Below are positions 33,307 to 42,611 of a stretch of 64,000 nt of DNA, piece by piece. Origin of the DNA: Mucilaginibacter sp. GTDB taxonomy: Bacteria; Bacteroidota; Bacteroidia; Sphingobacteriales; Sphingobacteriaceae. The notes under the pieces were generated by a model. It did not search any database. It was given only the letters and a program-made list of their open reading frames with translations, and was not told the origin of the DNA. Both the position numbers and the translations under genes were made by a program. Location of the stretch: assembly GCF_028288205.1 (NCBI RefSeq), contig NZ_JAQBOD010000057.1, positions 1 to 64,000 on the forward strand, in the 5' to 3' direction. The stretch's first letter is position 1. Every line of letters starts with the position of its first letter.

Positions 33307-34515
33307 TTAGGCTGAAAGGTAAAATAATTCGTTAGCAAACTTGAAGTTCACAGCAGCTTTCATACGGGCCTTCATGCGTACAATGTTATCGTTGGTATAA
33401 GGTTTCATGTAAACAGTTGAAAGCTCTGAAGCATCACCTAACAAATCGACTCCTAAAAATAAATTCGATGAACGGGCGCCTAATATGGTATTTGCCTGCC
33501 AGTGATTCATTAGTTGTAGCGGTACACCCAGGTAGTCCATTTTTTTGGTGTCTGTAAACGCGTTAAGTACATTAACTGCTTTGTTAGCTTGTGCCTGCGC
33601 ATATGCATAGCCTACATGAAAAGGGATTTGCAGGTTAAAATCTTCCTGACTTCTGTCTGCAGGGTCAAGTTGTGCGTAAACTCCTGTTAATACATCAAGC
33701 ACGTTGCTGGCGTTAATATAACTTACAGTTGCCGCAGTTGATGTGCTTGAAAAAGTTGCCGGTTTACGCGTATTAACCTCATTATAGTTACGTACCAGTT
33801 TAAATGTTGTCGCGCTTAATACTTGAATAAAGTAAGACTGCCCTTGTACATCAATTCCGGGGGGGCCATTGGTGGTATCCTTACTGGTACCGGTTACGCC
33901 GGTAATTGTAACTACATCGCCATCAGATAAAGTCGCGGTGCTTGATACAGTTACAACTCCTAATGCACTAATAGCTGTTGCTGCCATAGAGGTTGCAGCT
34001 TTACCCAAGCCTACTTTGTAAACTCCGGATGCTGCTGAAATAGTTGGCAATAAACCCGGGAAGGCTGCTGTAAATGTTGCTTCTTTAGTTGATGCTTTAC
34101 CTAACCAATACAAGCGTTCGTTAGCTATTTGTATTTTTGTCAGATAGCGTTGCACCATAAAATCTGATAGGTCCACAATGCCTTCATAATCCATAAATGC
34201 GCCTGGTTTAAGGCTTTGTGCTTCCCACGACTGGGCCAGCTTATCCCATTGTTCCTGCTTCATGAACTCGTAAATTACCGGGTCTAAGTAACTTTCGGTT
34301 TGTGAGGCGGTTGTGCCTTGGTCATTGAACAGGCCGGATGGGTCTTGTAATATAACGTCGTCGTCCACATCAAGGATAACCTTGCGCGACTTTACGTCAT
34401 TAATAACGGTCAATAATCCACGCTTTACCGAATCGGCTTCCAAAAGCGTGCTGGCCATAAATCCTGCCAGCGCTTCGCCGGCATAAGTGTTGTTTGTAAA
34501 TGTAAATTGAGCCAT
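33307..34515 (-). CDS. Major capsid protein with inserted FCCH-like domain
   Basis: A 402-residue HK97-fold-type capsid candidate. Its N-terminal ~170 residues and C-terminal ~130 residues are shell-like, and KTVNVLN-type helices and a final AAVNFKFANELFYLSA fit. Residues about 185-270 (VTVSSTATLSDGDVVTITGVTG...YFIQVLSATTFKLV) form a complete small beta domain of the FCCH/ubiquitin-activating-enzyme-like type used as surface insertions. It follows the head protease, as capsid genes usually do. Confidence 0.78.
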   Translation of the reverse strand: MAQFTFTNNTYAGEALAGFMASTLLEADSVKRGLLTVINDVKSRKVILDVDDDVILQDPSGLFNDQGTTASQTESYLDPVIYEFMKQEQWDKLAQSWEAQSLKPGAFMDYEGIVDLSDFMVQRYLTKIQIANERLYWLGKASTKEATFTAAFPGLLPTISAASGVYKVGLGKAATSMAATAISALGVVTVSSTATLSDGDVVTITGVTGTSKDTTNGPPGIDVQGQSYFIQVLSATTFKLVRNYNEVNTRKPATFSSTSTAATVSYINASNVLDVLTGVYAQLDPADRSQEDFNLQIPFHVGYAYAQAQANKAVNVLNAFTDTKKMDYLGVPLQLMNHWQANTILGARSSNLFLGVDLLGDASELSTVYMKPYTNDNIVRMKARMKAAVNFKFANELFYLSA

Positions 34516-34524
34516 AAAAATGTT

Positions 34525-34645
34525 TGCCCCCCAGCCCCCTAAAGGGGGAGCTTTTTGATTAATTTAGTTTACTTATATAGGGATGAGGTGTGTTAATAAG
34601 ATTGATTACGGGTAATTGTTCCACTTTAGGGGGTTAGGGGGCTAC
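34525..34645. repeat. Pair of G/C-run palindromic repeats flanking the capsid leader
   Basis: CCCCCAGCCCCCTAAAGGGGG (split around 34,527-34,550) and its inverted relative TTTAGGGGGTTAGGGGGCT at 34,625-34,643. The second copy supplies the last codons and stop of the protease gene. Words like CCCCCTAAAGGGGG recur between genes in many Bacteroidota genomes, so this looks like a dispersed element. Confidence 0.55.
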
Positions 34646-35812
34646 CGCACGTTTAACCGCGTTTTGGGCTAAAGTTGTTTGCGGCGCAAAGAAGGGTAGT
34701 GTTTCGGTTTTGGCTTTGTTGCTGCGTTTGGAGCCATCTGGAGTAAAGTCTGATTTAATCTCATTTTTCACTTCTTCCCTTGTTTTTTTCAGGCGGTCAT
34801 TTGCAGTTTCAAGGGCAGCTTTGGCTTCATTAAGTAGCTGGTTTTGTGCGTGTAGTTTAGCTTTAATTTCTAAAACTTTGTTTTGCACGTCACCGGCTTT
34901 TGTGCCTTTAAATTTGTTATCCGGAAGGTCATCATCATCCGCATCATCAGTTGCAGGAATTACTTTTTCAACCAAGCCGCCTTTAACATCAATTTTTTTA
35001 CCGGCTGATGTAGTGTAAGTGTCGGCAGGGGCGGGGGTGGTCATGTCCTCGTCTTGGTAAACCTCGGTGCCTTCTTCCATTTCGCCGGCATGGTGCAGGG
35101 TGCCCTTGTCGGTAACGGTTTGTTTGTTAATCACCTTCTTAAAGAAGTTCATAATCTTATCTAAAACCGATGTGGTTTTTTCAATAAGTTCCTTGTTTTC
35201 GATGTTCATATTGCTGTTTTTGTTTAAGATTTTATTTATGTAGCGTTGATAAAATACAGGAGCGGTACTGGTGTAATTTTTAATGATGGCGCTGTTGGTG
35301 ATGTCTGTTTGGTAATCCTCTACCTCGTCAACAAATCCCAGGTCAAGTGCTTGGTCTGCAGATAACCAGGTGACGGCGTTAATTAAACTATTAACCGTAA
35401 CGCCGTCCAACCCGGTCTTGTCCATGTAGATCTGCGCCAGGCGCGATTGCACTACATTCAACATCTGCACATCCTTTAGCAGTTCGTCGGCGTTACCGCC
35501 GCTGCCTACCATTGGTTTGTGAATCATGAGCAGGGCGTATTTGCTCATTACTACTTTTTTACCGCCCATTGCCACTATAGAGGCAGCCGAGGCGGCCAGC
35601 GCATCAATGTAGGTAATTACATTACCGGTGTACTTTTTCAGCAGGTCATATATGGCTATGGCGTCGAACGCGCTGCCACCTACCGAACTAATGTGAACTT
35701 CTACATCCTGGCCGGCCGCTGCTTCCAGCTGATATTGTAAGTAGGATGATGATAAACTGCCCGAACCTATGCAGTCGGTATCCGTATCATATAAATAGAT
35801 TTTGTAACTCAT
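34634..35812 (-). CDS. ClpP-type head maturation protease with C-terminal scaffold-like tail
   Basis: A 392-residue protein from the ATG at 35,812 (an earlier start at 35,893 would translate dispersed-repeat noise). Residues 1-190 are ClpP/S14-like: HISSVGGSAFDAIAIYDLL, the nucleophile serine in ALAASAASIVAMGG, the histidine in LLMIHKPM, and ITWLSADQALDLGFVDEV. Residues 200-390 are charged and coiled-coil-forming, as in scaffold fusions. It cleaves scaffold and capsid during head assembly. The last codons lie inside a G-rich dispersed repeat. Confidence 0.88.
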   Translation of the reverse strand: MSYKIYLYDTDTDCIGSGSLSSSYLQYQLEAAAGQDVEVHISSVGGSAFDAIAIYDLLKKYTGNVITYIDALAASAASIVAMGGKKVVMSKYALLMIHKPMVGSGGNADELLKDVQMLNVVQSRLAQIYMDKTGLDGVTVNSLINAVTWLSADQALDLGFVDEVEDYQTDITNSAIIKNYTSTAPVFYQRYINKILNKNSNMNIENKELIEKTTSVLDKIMNFFKKVINKQTVTDKGTLHHAGEMEEGTEVYQDEDMTTPAPADTYTTSAGKKIDVKGGLVEKVIPATDDADDDDLPDNKFKGTKAGDVQNKVLEIKAKLHAQNQLLNEAKAALETANDRLKKTREEVKNEIKSDFTPDGSKRSNKAKTETLPFFAPQTTLAQNAVKRAVAP

Positions 35813-35916
35813 GCTTTTTGAGATGTGAGATTTTAGATTATGAGAATTGAGATCGATTTTTGCCAGAGCTAATTCCGGCGATTGGATATACAAATATCCG
35901 GGTTATTCTTTAATTG

Positions 35917-36000
35917 GATGGTGACAGTAGTTTGTCAGTGGTCTGAACCGCTGATTGAGCTGATTTATGGATTTCGCTGATTAATCCTATAATCTTTAAA
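35917..36000. repeat. Dispersed repeat with duplicated end of the 98-residue gene
   Basis: GGATGGTGACA-TAGTTTGTCAGT here closely matches 36,072-36,095 inside the next gene's 3' end. It is followed by three GCTGATT words spaced 10-21 bases apart (35,951-35,983), a type of AATCAGC repeat common between Bacteroidota genes. It suggests a partial duplication of the 98-residue gene's tail. Confidence 0.5.
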
Positions 36001-36026
36001 TCTTTTATGAATCTTACCCATGTTTA

Positions 36027-36323
36027 TTATGCTGATTGGCATATATCAAAGGTCGGAAAACTATTTTGAATGGATGGTGACACTACTTTGTCAGTATCAC
36101 AAAAACTGTTCATCGCCCGCCAAATGGTGCGTTCATCTTTTTCAAATTTTAATTCGGCTTCCAGTACCGCCTGGTTCTTGCTAATGCCGCGTGTTTTAAT
36201 TTGCGCTTGTACCCATAAATAGATCTCACGATAAATAAAAACCTTGGTAGTAATAAACCCGGCCTTATACATTGCCGAAAATATGCCCTCGTCAAAGAGC
36301 GTGTTTGCAATTTTTATATTCAT
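36027..36323 (-). CDS. 98-residue hypothetical protein between tape measure and protease
   Basis: A 98-residue protein with a basic helical centre (YREIYLWVQAQIKTRGISKNQAVLEAELKFEKDERTIWRAMNSF), which could be a helix-turn-helix. The last 24 residues are encoded by sequence shared with the dispersed repeat at 35,917 and with 47,765-47,785, so the C-terminus may be repeat-derived. It is not a typical structural phage protein, so it may be cargo or a regulator. Confidence 0.5.
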   Translation of the reverse strand: MNIKIANTLFDEGIFSAMYKAGFITTKVFIYREIYLWVQAQIKTRGISKNQAVLEAELKFEKDERTIWRAMNSFCDTDKVVSPSIQNSFPTFDICQSA

Positions 36324-36384
36324 AGTGGTTTGTGGGTGGAGAATAGTGAATATTTAAGAAAGAAAAACTTTTTATCTTTTTACC

Positions 36385-38643
36385 TTAAAGATTAACCCTA
36401 TTAACCGTCTGCGCCAATATATTTTGCTGACTGTTAATGTCTTTCACATCAACATAAACAGGGGGGAAGTTATTAATCATCTGGTAAGCTATGGTATTGG
36501 CCAGGTCCTTTTGGTCATTCATGGGTTGGTTGTAGTAGCGGTTAGAGTTACCGCCGTCTGTAAATATACCGCCGATGGCATAACCACGACCGGGATTAGT
36601 TATCGAAAAATCCCGACCGCCATGTGCCACATTAATGGCACTAACCAAATTACGCGCCCAGGGGTTACGCATTGCTTCTGATACTACTACGGCCTCGCCC
36701 GAACGCAGATAAGCATTGGTATTATCCGTACGGCTATAACCTGATAGGAGCGTGCCTTTACCATCCGATTGGTAATGCAAACCACCTTTAGCATACTGTG
36801 GTGTTTTCTGCGCGGCTATGGTAGCTACTTGTATAGCGGTTTCGGCAATAATTGCCGGGATGGTGAAAGCAGCAAAGACACCTGTTTGAGCGGTAACTTT
36901 AGTAACTGCCAGTGCGCCGTTTATAACAGCCTGCAATATAGATGCCTTTTGCTCTGCCTTAAATGCTTTTACTTTTTCGGCGGCTTCCTTTTTTTTGTAT
37001 TTATCCTCTATAGCCTGTTTTTGCGATGCGGTTAAGCTGCTGTTATTCAGCTCGGCCTGTTTTTGGGTTTCCAGCTGTTTTATTTTGGCATCGCTTTGCG
37101 ATTTGATGTTGTTTTGCAGGATGGAGAATGCCGCGTTTGAAACTTGCTGGGCAGTTTGCAGTTCGAAATCTTTGCGTTGCTGTGCAAATTGTTTATCGGC
37201 AGCGGCCATTTCCTGCTGGTATTTTTGCCTGATATCCGCGGTATCTTTGCCAGCCTCGGCAGCTTTTTGTATTTCGAAGTTGTATTTATCGGTTATAAGT
37301 TGCTTTTCGGTAGCGAGCTTGTTAGCAGGTAAAATAGCTTTATCAACATCATGCTGATCTTTGCTTAATTGTTGTGTTTCAACCAGGTCTTTTTGATGCT
37401 GTAATGCCTGAGCCAGGTCCTGATCATTAAATATTTTTATTGCCGTCTTAATACCTTCGTGGTATTTGTCTTGCCGTTCTGTGCTAAACACTTCATATTC
37501 GGCCTGTGTAATTTGTTTTTTGGCTAATTGATCTTTAAAGTCTTTAAGTTCTGCTTCGTGATAGTTTTTAGCAATGGCAGCTTGTTTTGCAAATTTGTCG
37601 GCCATATCCTGTAATGCCGTGGAGTTTCCTCTGGACGATGCCCCATTATTGTTTGTAACAATTTTCCCATTAAAAAAATCATATCCGCTTTTATTGCTTA
37701 TTTCAGCTGCGTCCGACTCAAATTTTGTTGCAATAGTTATTAAAGCGTTCTTTTGGTTAGTGGCATCCGTTATTGCCTCTTCACGTCTTTTTTTCGCTGT
37801 ATTTATCTTATCCACCTCCGCGTTGGCATCCATGAAGCCGGCGGGACTGTTAACTACAGAGAGCGCCCCGCGTCTCATAAAATCTTTTGTCTTGTCCCAA
37901 AATGTTAAAACATCATCGTCAGATTTTAATTTAGTTTGTTCGGCTTCATAGGCTTTCTTTGCCGCATCCTGTAGGGCTAACTGCGCAGATGCTTTTAATA
38001 ATGTCATTTTTATATACGACGCCCCGTTTTTAGTAACTTTACTTTCAAGGTCATTAAAATTTGATACCTGGCCCATTGTTTTACCCACAGTAGTATTGTA
38101 CTGCTCTAACACTTCCTTTTTGTCTAAAAATCCTTTTCGGGTCAAGCCAATATTTATTTTTAATTCATTGATCTGTTTTACTGCATTAGAATAATCGCTG
38201 CTTTGTAAAGCGCCATTCATGGCATTGATGCTTAGTTTGGCTTTATCAACAGCCTCTTTGCCATTTGTTAACGATTTTATAAATTCAAGAGCTTGCGGCC
38301 CGAAAGCCAGTAATACCGTTAACCCACCTGTTAAAGCTGCTTCTAATGATATAGTTCCTTTGGTTAAAAATTCTATAGCCGTGGTGAAAGCCTTTACTAT
38401 AGGTGCAGCATCTTCGGAAGTTTTTTTAATTTTTGTCAAAGTATCATTAACCGGGTCACTTTCTGACTTAAGCTTACCAACAGATTCGCTAAGCTTTGAT
38501 ACATCATCGTCAAGCTTCGTTATAGGCAAAGAAAGGTTTGTTATTGATGCCCGTAAACCGTCAAAGGCAGCTTTATACTGATTTATTTGTTGTTGACCAT
38601 TTGCATTAATGTCAACATTAATTGAAAAATTATTATCTGCCAT
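36385..38643 (-). CDS. Tail tape measure protein (intact copy)
   Basis: A 752-residue protein. Start MADNNFSINVDINANGQQQINQYKAAFDGL, long coiled-coil stretches rich in Ala, Lys and Gln (about residues 100-560), a hydrophobic segment near 590-620 (KASILQAVINGALAVTKVTAQTGVFAAFTIPAIIAETAIQVA) and a C-terminal segment YAKGGLHYQSDGKGTLLSGYSRTDNTNAYLRSGEAVVVSE seen in other Bacteroidota tape measures. It sets tail length and helps DNA injection. Decayed copies of its two ends lie upstream at 39,927-40,076 and 40,388-40,533. Confidence 0.9.
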   Translation of the reverse strand: MADNNFSINVDINANGQQQINQYKAAFDGLRASITNLSLPITKLDDDVSKLSESVGKLKSESDPVNDTLTKIKKTSEDAAPIVKAFTTAIEFLTKGTISLEAALTGGLTVLLAFGPQALEFIKSLTNGKEAVDKAKLSINAMNGALQSSDYSNAVKQINELKINIGLTRKGFLDKKEVLEQYNTTVGKTMGQVSNFNDLESKVTKNGASYIKMTLLKASAQLALQDAAKKAYEAEQTKLKSDDDVLTFWDKTKDFMRRGALSVVNSPAGFMDANAEVDKINTAKKRREEAITDATNQKNALITIATKFESDAAEISNKSGYDFFNGKIVTNNNGASSRGNSTALQDMADKFAKQAAIAKNYHEAELKDFKDQLAKKQITQAEYEVFSTERQDKYHEGIKTAIKIFNDQDLAQALQHQKDLVETQQLSKDQHDVDKAILPANKLATEKQLITDKYNFEIQKAAEAGKDTADIRQKYQQEMAAADKQFAQQRKDFELQTAQQVSNAAFSILQNNIKSQSDAKIKQLETQKQAELNNSSLTASQKQAIEDKYKKKEAAEKVKAFKAEQKASILQAVINGALAVTKVTAQTGVFAAFTIPAIIAETAIQVATIAAQKTPQYAKGGLHYQSDGKGTLLSGYSRTDNTNAYLRSGEAVVVSEAMRNPWARNLVSAINVAHGGRDFSITNPGRGYAIGGIFTDGGNSNRYYNQPMNDQKDLANTIAYQMINNFPPVYVDVKDINSQQNILAQTVNRVNL

Positions 38644-38736
38644 TTTTTTGATTTATTAAGTTATTTGTTAATATTTATGTTAATTCTAAAACTGATCTAT
38701 TGCGTTAAACAATTTTAAAAATATTCTACACTTCCT

Positions 38737-39102
38737 ATGAAAGCATTTTTCTTCTCAATTTTATTATTTGCTTCCTTTAATTGTTTTGCACAAAATCCAA
38801 TAAATCAGGATTCTCTTAAAAAAGCCTATTTAATTAAGGCCCATGAAACACCTGAATACAAGGAAGCAGTGGATGATATAAACCAAGTAAAAAAAAATAT
38901 AGAATTGCAAAAAACAGGTATTTTAACAGCTGCAGATGTTGTTAAAGATTATAATATCAGATTGGGTAGCCATTTGGGTAAAAAACAAACATTAAAAGAC
39001 GTTGAATTACGAATTAATAGTGAAGGTGAAAAATATCCTCAATACGTACTCTTACTTGCGGCTGCCAGATTAGCTAAAGAAGACGCAAATAAACAAGAGT
39101 AG
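38737..39102 (+). CDS. Small secreted protein inserted in the tail operon
   Basis: A 121-residue protein with a clear signal peptide (residues 1-18, ending NCFAQ). The mature part is helical and charged (EYKEAVDDINQVKKNIELQKTGILTAADVVKDYNIRLG). No recognised family. It is on the strand opposite to the late operon, just upstream of the tape measure start, so it is cargo (a moron) likely expressed from its own promoter in the lysogen. Confidence 0.55.
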   Translation: MKAFFFSILLFASFNCFAQNPINQDSLKKAYLIKAHETPEYKEAVDDINQVKKNIELQKTGILTAADVVKDYNIRLGSHLGKKQTLKDVELRINSEGEKYPQYVLLLAAARLAKEDANKQE

Positions 39103-39166
39103 GTATGCACTATCAGACAATAGTCTGTGCTACTAAAGATTTGTTATAGTGTACTGATATAAAAAA

Positions 39167-39754
39167 TCAAATCGTTTTTGTCTTTTTTATATCAGTTATA
39201 TTAAAATCAAATACTGGATTATTGAGTGTTTCTTCCTTGTCAATAGAACCGATATTAAACGACTCAAATTTGATATTATCTTCAGCGTCCTTCTCTGTTG
39301 AAAATTTGCCATTAACCAATACTTTATCACCAGCCTGCAACGGTTTTAACATATTTTTGATCTTGTCGTTATCAAAAATATGCGCCTTCAAAATTATAGC
39401 ATTGTATTGCGGGTATTTTTCGTCAAACTGCATTCCCTTTGATATTCTTAGCGTGACATCAATCGCGCCATCTAAAGCATCAACATCAAGTGCATGAATT
39501 ACTGCCTGCCAATTTTCAGCTTTTGCATTTTTATTAATGAAATGAGTTATTTTAACCATGCTGGTATCAAAAACATCCTTCTTATTTATTTCATTATGTT
39601 GAGCCTTGTATACAGAATCAGCATCAACTAAAACCTTTATAAATGTCAGTTCTTGCGCAGGTCTATTGTCTTTTTGTTCAGAAGATGGTTGTCGATCGCA
39701 GCTATATAGCGTAATCATTATAATCGGGAAAAAAAAATAAGATAATTTTTTCAT
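39167..39754 (-). CDS. Putative lipoprotein with OB-fold-like core
   Basis: A 195-residue protein. The signal with lipobox is KLSYFFFPIIMITLYSC (Cys near residue 19). The core (WQAVIHALDVDALDGAIDVTLRISKGMQF... LKPLQAGDKVLVNGKF) resembles the tRNA_anti-like OB-fold proteins of Bacteroidota, but only weakly. Cargo gene between the tail operon and the tape measure. Function unknown; envelope location is the only firm point. Confidence 0.55.
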   Translation of the reverse strand: MKKLSYFFFPIIMITLYSCDRQPSSEQKDNRPAQELTFIKVLVDADSVYKAQHNEINKKDVFDTSMVKITHFINKNAKAENWQAVIHALDVDALDGAIDVTLRISKGMQFDEKYPQYNAIILKAHIFDNDKIKNMLKPLQAGDKVLVNGKFSTEKDAEDNIKFESFNIGSIDKEETLNNPVFDFNITDIKKTKTI

Positions 39755-39926
39755 AATGACAAGTTAGGTTTTGCTAATTTTATTGGTAAATATAATTGTA
39801 TTTTAATTAAGCTGCAAGAGGTTTTTTTTAAATCAAAATTTAAATATCGAATCTGATAATTGTCATTTAATAATTTATTTTCTACCTCAGTTATTTTACT
39901 AAGCGCTGCTTTTGCTTTTGTAGTAT

Positions 39927-40076
39927 CTATTCACTATTAAGCGTGTTTATCGGGATTGACAAATTAGATATACTTGTCCTTAAACCATCAAAGGCACTTT
40001 TATATTGATTGAGTTGTTGTTGCCCATCGGCATTGATTTCCACATTTATGGAGATATTTTCATTATTATTTGCCAT
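39927..40076 (-). pseudogene. Tape measure 5' fragment (first 49 residues, decayed)
   Basis: An ATG-started 49-residue frame that aligns to the N-terminus of the intact tape measure: MANNNENISINVEINADGQQQ against MADNNFSINVDINANGQQQ, then LNQYKSAFDGLRTSISNLSIPI, about two thirds identical by eye. It ends in TAG after TLNSE. Further coiled-coil-like sequence in another frame follows leftwards, so it is the start of a lost second tape measure. Confidence 0.8.
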
Positions 40077-40118
40077 TTTTATTTATTAATAAATCTTATT
40101 AAATTTTACTTATTATAT

Positions 40119-40382
40119 ATGAAAATCTTAAAATCAAAAAGTGGAATTGGTCATTCGAGGTTGACAGAGTATGTGATTGATAACCAGATTGCAAGAGAGG
40201 ATATTTTTACGATCACATTAGATGGACAAGGCCCCCTGGAAAAGTTTACAATTTTTTACTATGCAGAGCCAAAACCAGAATCAGAAAAAAAGGTTTTTGG
40301 GGTTAAAGTCATATTTTATAATTGTGACAAGTTGAAAACTTATCACAATTATGGACTAAGTTACGCTGCCGCTAAACTTTAA
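40119..40382 (+). CDS. 87-residue hypothetical cargo protein
   Basis: Translation from the ATG at 40,119 gives an 87-residue protein (MKILKSKSGIGHSRLTEYVIDN...). An upstream in-frame start at 40,005 would run antisense through the tape-measure fragment and is rejected. It is alpha/beta-like with no known motif. It lies between two tape-measure fragments on the opposite strand, so it is probably inserted cargo. Confidence 0.5.
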   Translation: MKILKSKSGIGHSRLTEYVIDNQIAREDIFTITLDGQGPLEKFTIFYYAEPKPESEKKVFGVKVIFYNCDKLKTYHNYGLSYAAAKL

Positions 40383-40387
40383 TCAGT

Positions 40388-40533
40388 GCGGTTACGCGCC
40401 AACGGGTTACACATAGCCTCTGATACACCACAGCCTCGCTCGAGCGCAGGTAGGCATTGGTATTATCGGTACGGCTATAACCGGATAGCAGCGCGCCTTT
40501 ACCGTCAGAATGATAATGCAAACCGCCTTTGAG
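40388..40533 (-). pseudogene. Tape measure 3' fragment with frameshift
   Basis: Directly after the stop codon of the tail gene. Reading leftwards it codes KGGLHYHSDGKGALLSGYS and RTDNTNAYLRSSEAVV, nearly identical to the C-terminal part of the intact tape measure. A one-base shift follows, after which VSEAMCNPLARN can be read in another frame. It is a decayed end of a third tape-measure copy. Confidence 0.82.
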
Positions 40534-42573
40534 TTACCCCAACTTTACCAACTCCACCTTAGTAGGCTGTCCTTTGCGCCATGCATCAATTTTATTAATA
40601 TAATAATAGGCGCTATCCTGCTCCAGGTAAACGGGTATTAACAGGTCAAGCTCCAGTATATCTCGCGGGGCGAGTAGAAAATAACGTACCACCTTTTTGG
40701 TTTGCTTTAATATTTTCTCCAGTTCGGGGTAATATTTTGTTTTTAAGCCAGCCAGGGGCTTGCCCGAAATAGTGCCTGGCATATCGCCAAAACAAAGATT
40801 ATAATCACCATTGGGCTTGTAAAAATAGGGCGCGCTTATAATGTCATTCACTGCTATATTGGTACTGCCATCTGTAAATATTACGGTTTTGCCCAGGTTA
40901 TTTATATTAAGTTTATGGTCTATCAAAATCCGTGGTGAAACACCAACGCTAAAATCCGTACTGCTGCTACTGCCATCAATCATTTTTATTTGAGCAACAG
41001 TGCCGCCAATATAGGGCCGGTTAAGAGTGGGCGCAAATTGGCTCTCAAATAAGTCGGCAGCTGTGGCAGATAAGGTGGCATCGGCCACATTAATTACCGC
41101 ATCGGCAAAACCTGCAGGTAAAATAGCGTCGTCCGGCTTATATTTCATGTTATTTACTTGTGCATATCCGCCTAATTGAAAGTTAATGGTTTTACCCTGG
41201 TCCAAACATTTTTTGGTCCATTTTTTAGCTATGGGGATATTATTCACAATGTCATGAAAGGAGGTGAATGATATTGTTTTGTTTGCATTATCTGTTTGGC
41301 ATACTATTCCAAATCTTTGCAGTGTATCTTTCAACAGGTCCTTTTGCGAAATATTAGGGAAAATACGCTCGCATTGCACGGTTTGGCTATATTTAACAGC
41401 CTGGTTTTGTGCCTGTATATTAAATGTAGCACCCGGATAAATTCTGAAATTTGATGGATTATCGCCAAACCAGGTGTAATTTATTTCAACGCTTTGCCCG
41501 GCTGCCAGTTCGGTTTGACAGGATAACGTTTGCTTGAAAATATCAATATTACCGGTAATACTGCCGCCACTCGTTCCGTTGTCCCTCGTCCATGTGCCCA
41601 TATCCCAGGTAAAATCTATTTCTGCCGGGTAAATGTCAGGCAAACCAGGTGTATGAATAGTTATTGTAACATGTAAATAGGTGGGGTGTTTACCCGTAAT
41701 TTTACCATGCATATAAACGTGTGGGAAGCTAACAGTTATATTATAATCACTTCTTTGCTTAGCCGTAAATATTCCTGCGCTTATTTGGTTCGACAGATCA
41801 GAAATAGGATCTAAAACAAACCTGCCTGCCGGGTTATTATTATTGGGGTGATTGAGTTGTATGGTTGTTCCATTAGATGCTGTACTACTTAAAATATCCG
41901 GCTGGTTTTGATAGTCGCTGCCATGTTCCCATGAACCATTACTAAATTGTGCGATAAGCAATGGATACAAAGGATCTTTAAGTAAAGATCCGGTTGCTTT
42001 ATAGCCGGTGCTTTTTACCAACAGGTCAATAGCCGTTTTTATAAAAAAGCCGGGCCGCATAGTTGTTACATTAATAGATTGCGAATAGTCTTCGGTAAAA
42101 TTGCCATAATCTATTACCGGGTATATCCATCCTTCGGTTTTGGTTTGTGAGTGTGCAACATTATCTATATTCCAGGCGTGGTCGTAAGGCTTCCAAACCA
42201 GGCTTTTTCCGAAATTGCTCCATTGGCTTTTGGTATCGCCCATATCATATAGTTTACCATCAATAGCATCAAAAAAATCAACATTGCCTGATAGAATGGT
42301 TATGCTGGCTGTATCCTGCTCAATGCTGTTTAACTCGCCGATGCCATAAGGGATTATCTCCAAGCCATCCTGCACCAGCTTTGCATCATATTTGGTATAA
42401 GGCGAATCTGTACAAAAAGCGATATCATCCGGAAAACCAAGTATCCGCCTGTTGCGCTGTGTTAGCGGCAGTTTAAACTGGTTGGATGTATTTCCCTGCT
42501 GATTTTGCACCTCGGCCAGATTATTGATCTGGAAGGTTAAGGCAATTGGGCTGTCATCACTCAAATCCACCAA
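40534..42573 (-). CDS. Tail/baseplate protein (679 residues)
   Basis: A large structural protein. The first part (LVDLSDDSPIALTFQINNLAEVQNQQGNTSNQFKLP) matches the N-terminus of Bacteroidota phage tail proteins, where a strand runs into a P-L-T-x-R-N-R-R motif. It ends LIPVYLEQDSAYYYINKIDAWRKGQPTKVELVKLG. The only in-frame start visible is TTG at 42,573, but homology-like sequence (EQYSIIYNDQ) continues upstream. The better ATG at 42,605, seven bases after the previous stop, is one base out of frame. A lost base near 42,600 is likely. Confidence 0.72.
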   Translation of the reverse strand: MVDLSDDSPIALTFQINNLAEVQNQQGNTSNQFKLPLTQRNRRILGFPDDIAFCTDSPYTKYDAKLVQDGLEIIPYGIGELNSIEQDTASITILSGNVDFFDAIDGKLYDMGDTKSQWSNFGKSLVWKPYDHAWNIDNVAHSQTKTEGWIYPVIDYGNFTEDYSQSINVTTMRPGFFIKTAIDLLVKSTGYKATGSLLKDPLYPLLIAQFSNGSWEHGSDYQNQPDILSSTASNGTTIQLNHPNNNNPAGRFVLDPISDLSNQISAGIFTAKQRSDYNITVSFPHVYMHGKITGKHPTYLHVTITIHTPGLPDIYPAEIDFTWDMGTWTRDNGTSGGSITGNIDIFKQTLSCQTELAAGQSVEINYTWFGDNPSNFRIYPGATFNIQAQNQAVKYSQTVQCERIFPNISQKDLLKDTLQRFGIVCQTDNANKTISFTSFHDIVNNIPIAKKWTKKCLDQGKTINFQLGGYAQVNNMKYKPDDAILPAGFADAVINVADATLSATAADLFESQFAPTLNRPYIGGTVAQIKMIDGSSSSTDFSVGVSPRILIDHKLNINNLGKTVIFTDGSTNIAVNDIISAPYFYKPNGDYNLCFGDMPGTISGKPLAGLKTKYYPELEKILKQTKKVVRYFLLAPRDILELDLLIPVYLEQDSAYYYINKIDAWRKGQPTKVELVKLG

Positions 42574-42611
42574 CTGGTCGTTATAAATAATTGAATATTG
42601 TTCATGGTCCT

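Noticed and set aside
35813-35893. Longer start for the head protease
   Set aside because: The extra residues (NLKSHISKS type) come from a GAGATGTGAGATT-like dispersed repeat, not from conserved protein.
40005-40118. Longer start for the 87-residue cargo gene
   Set aside because: This stretch reads antisense through the tape-measure 5' fragment, so its hydrophobic translation is spurious.
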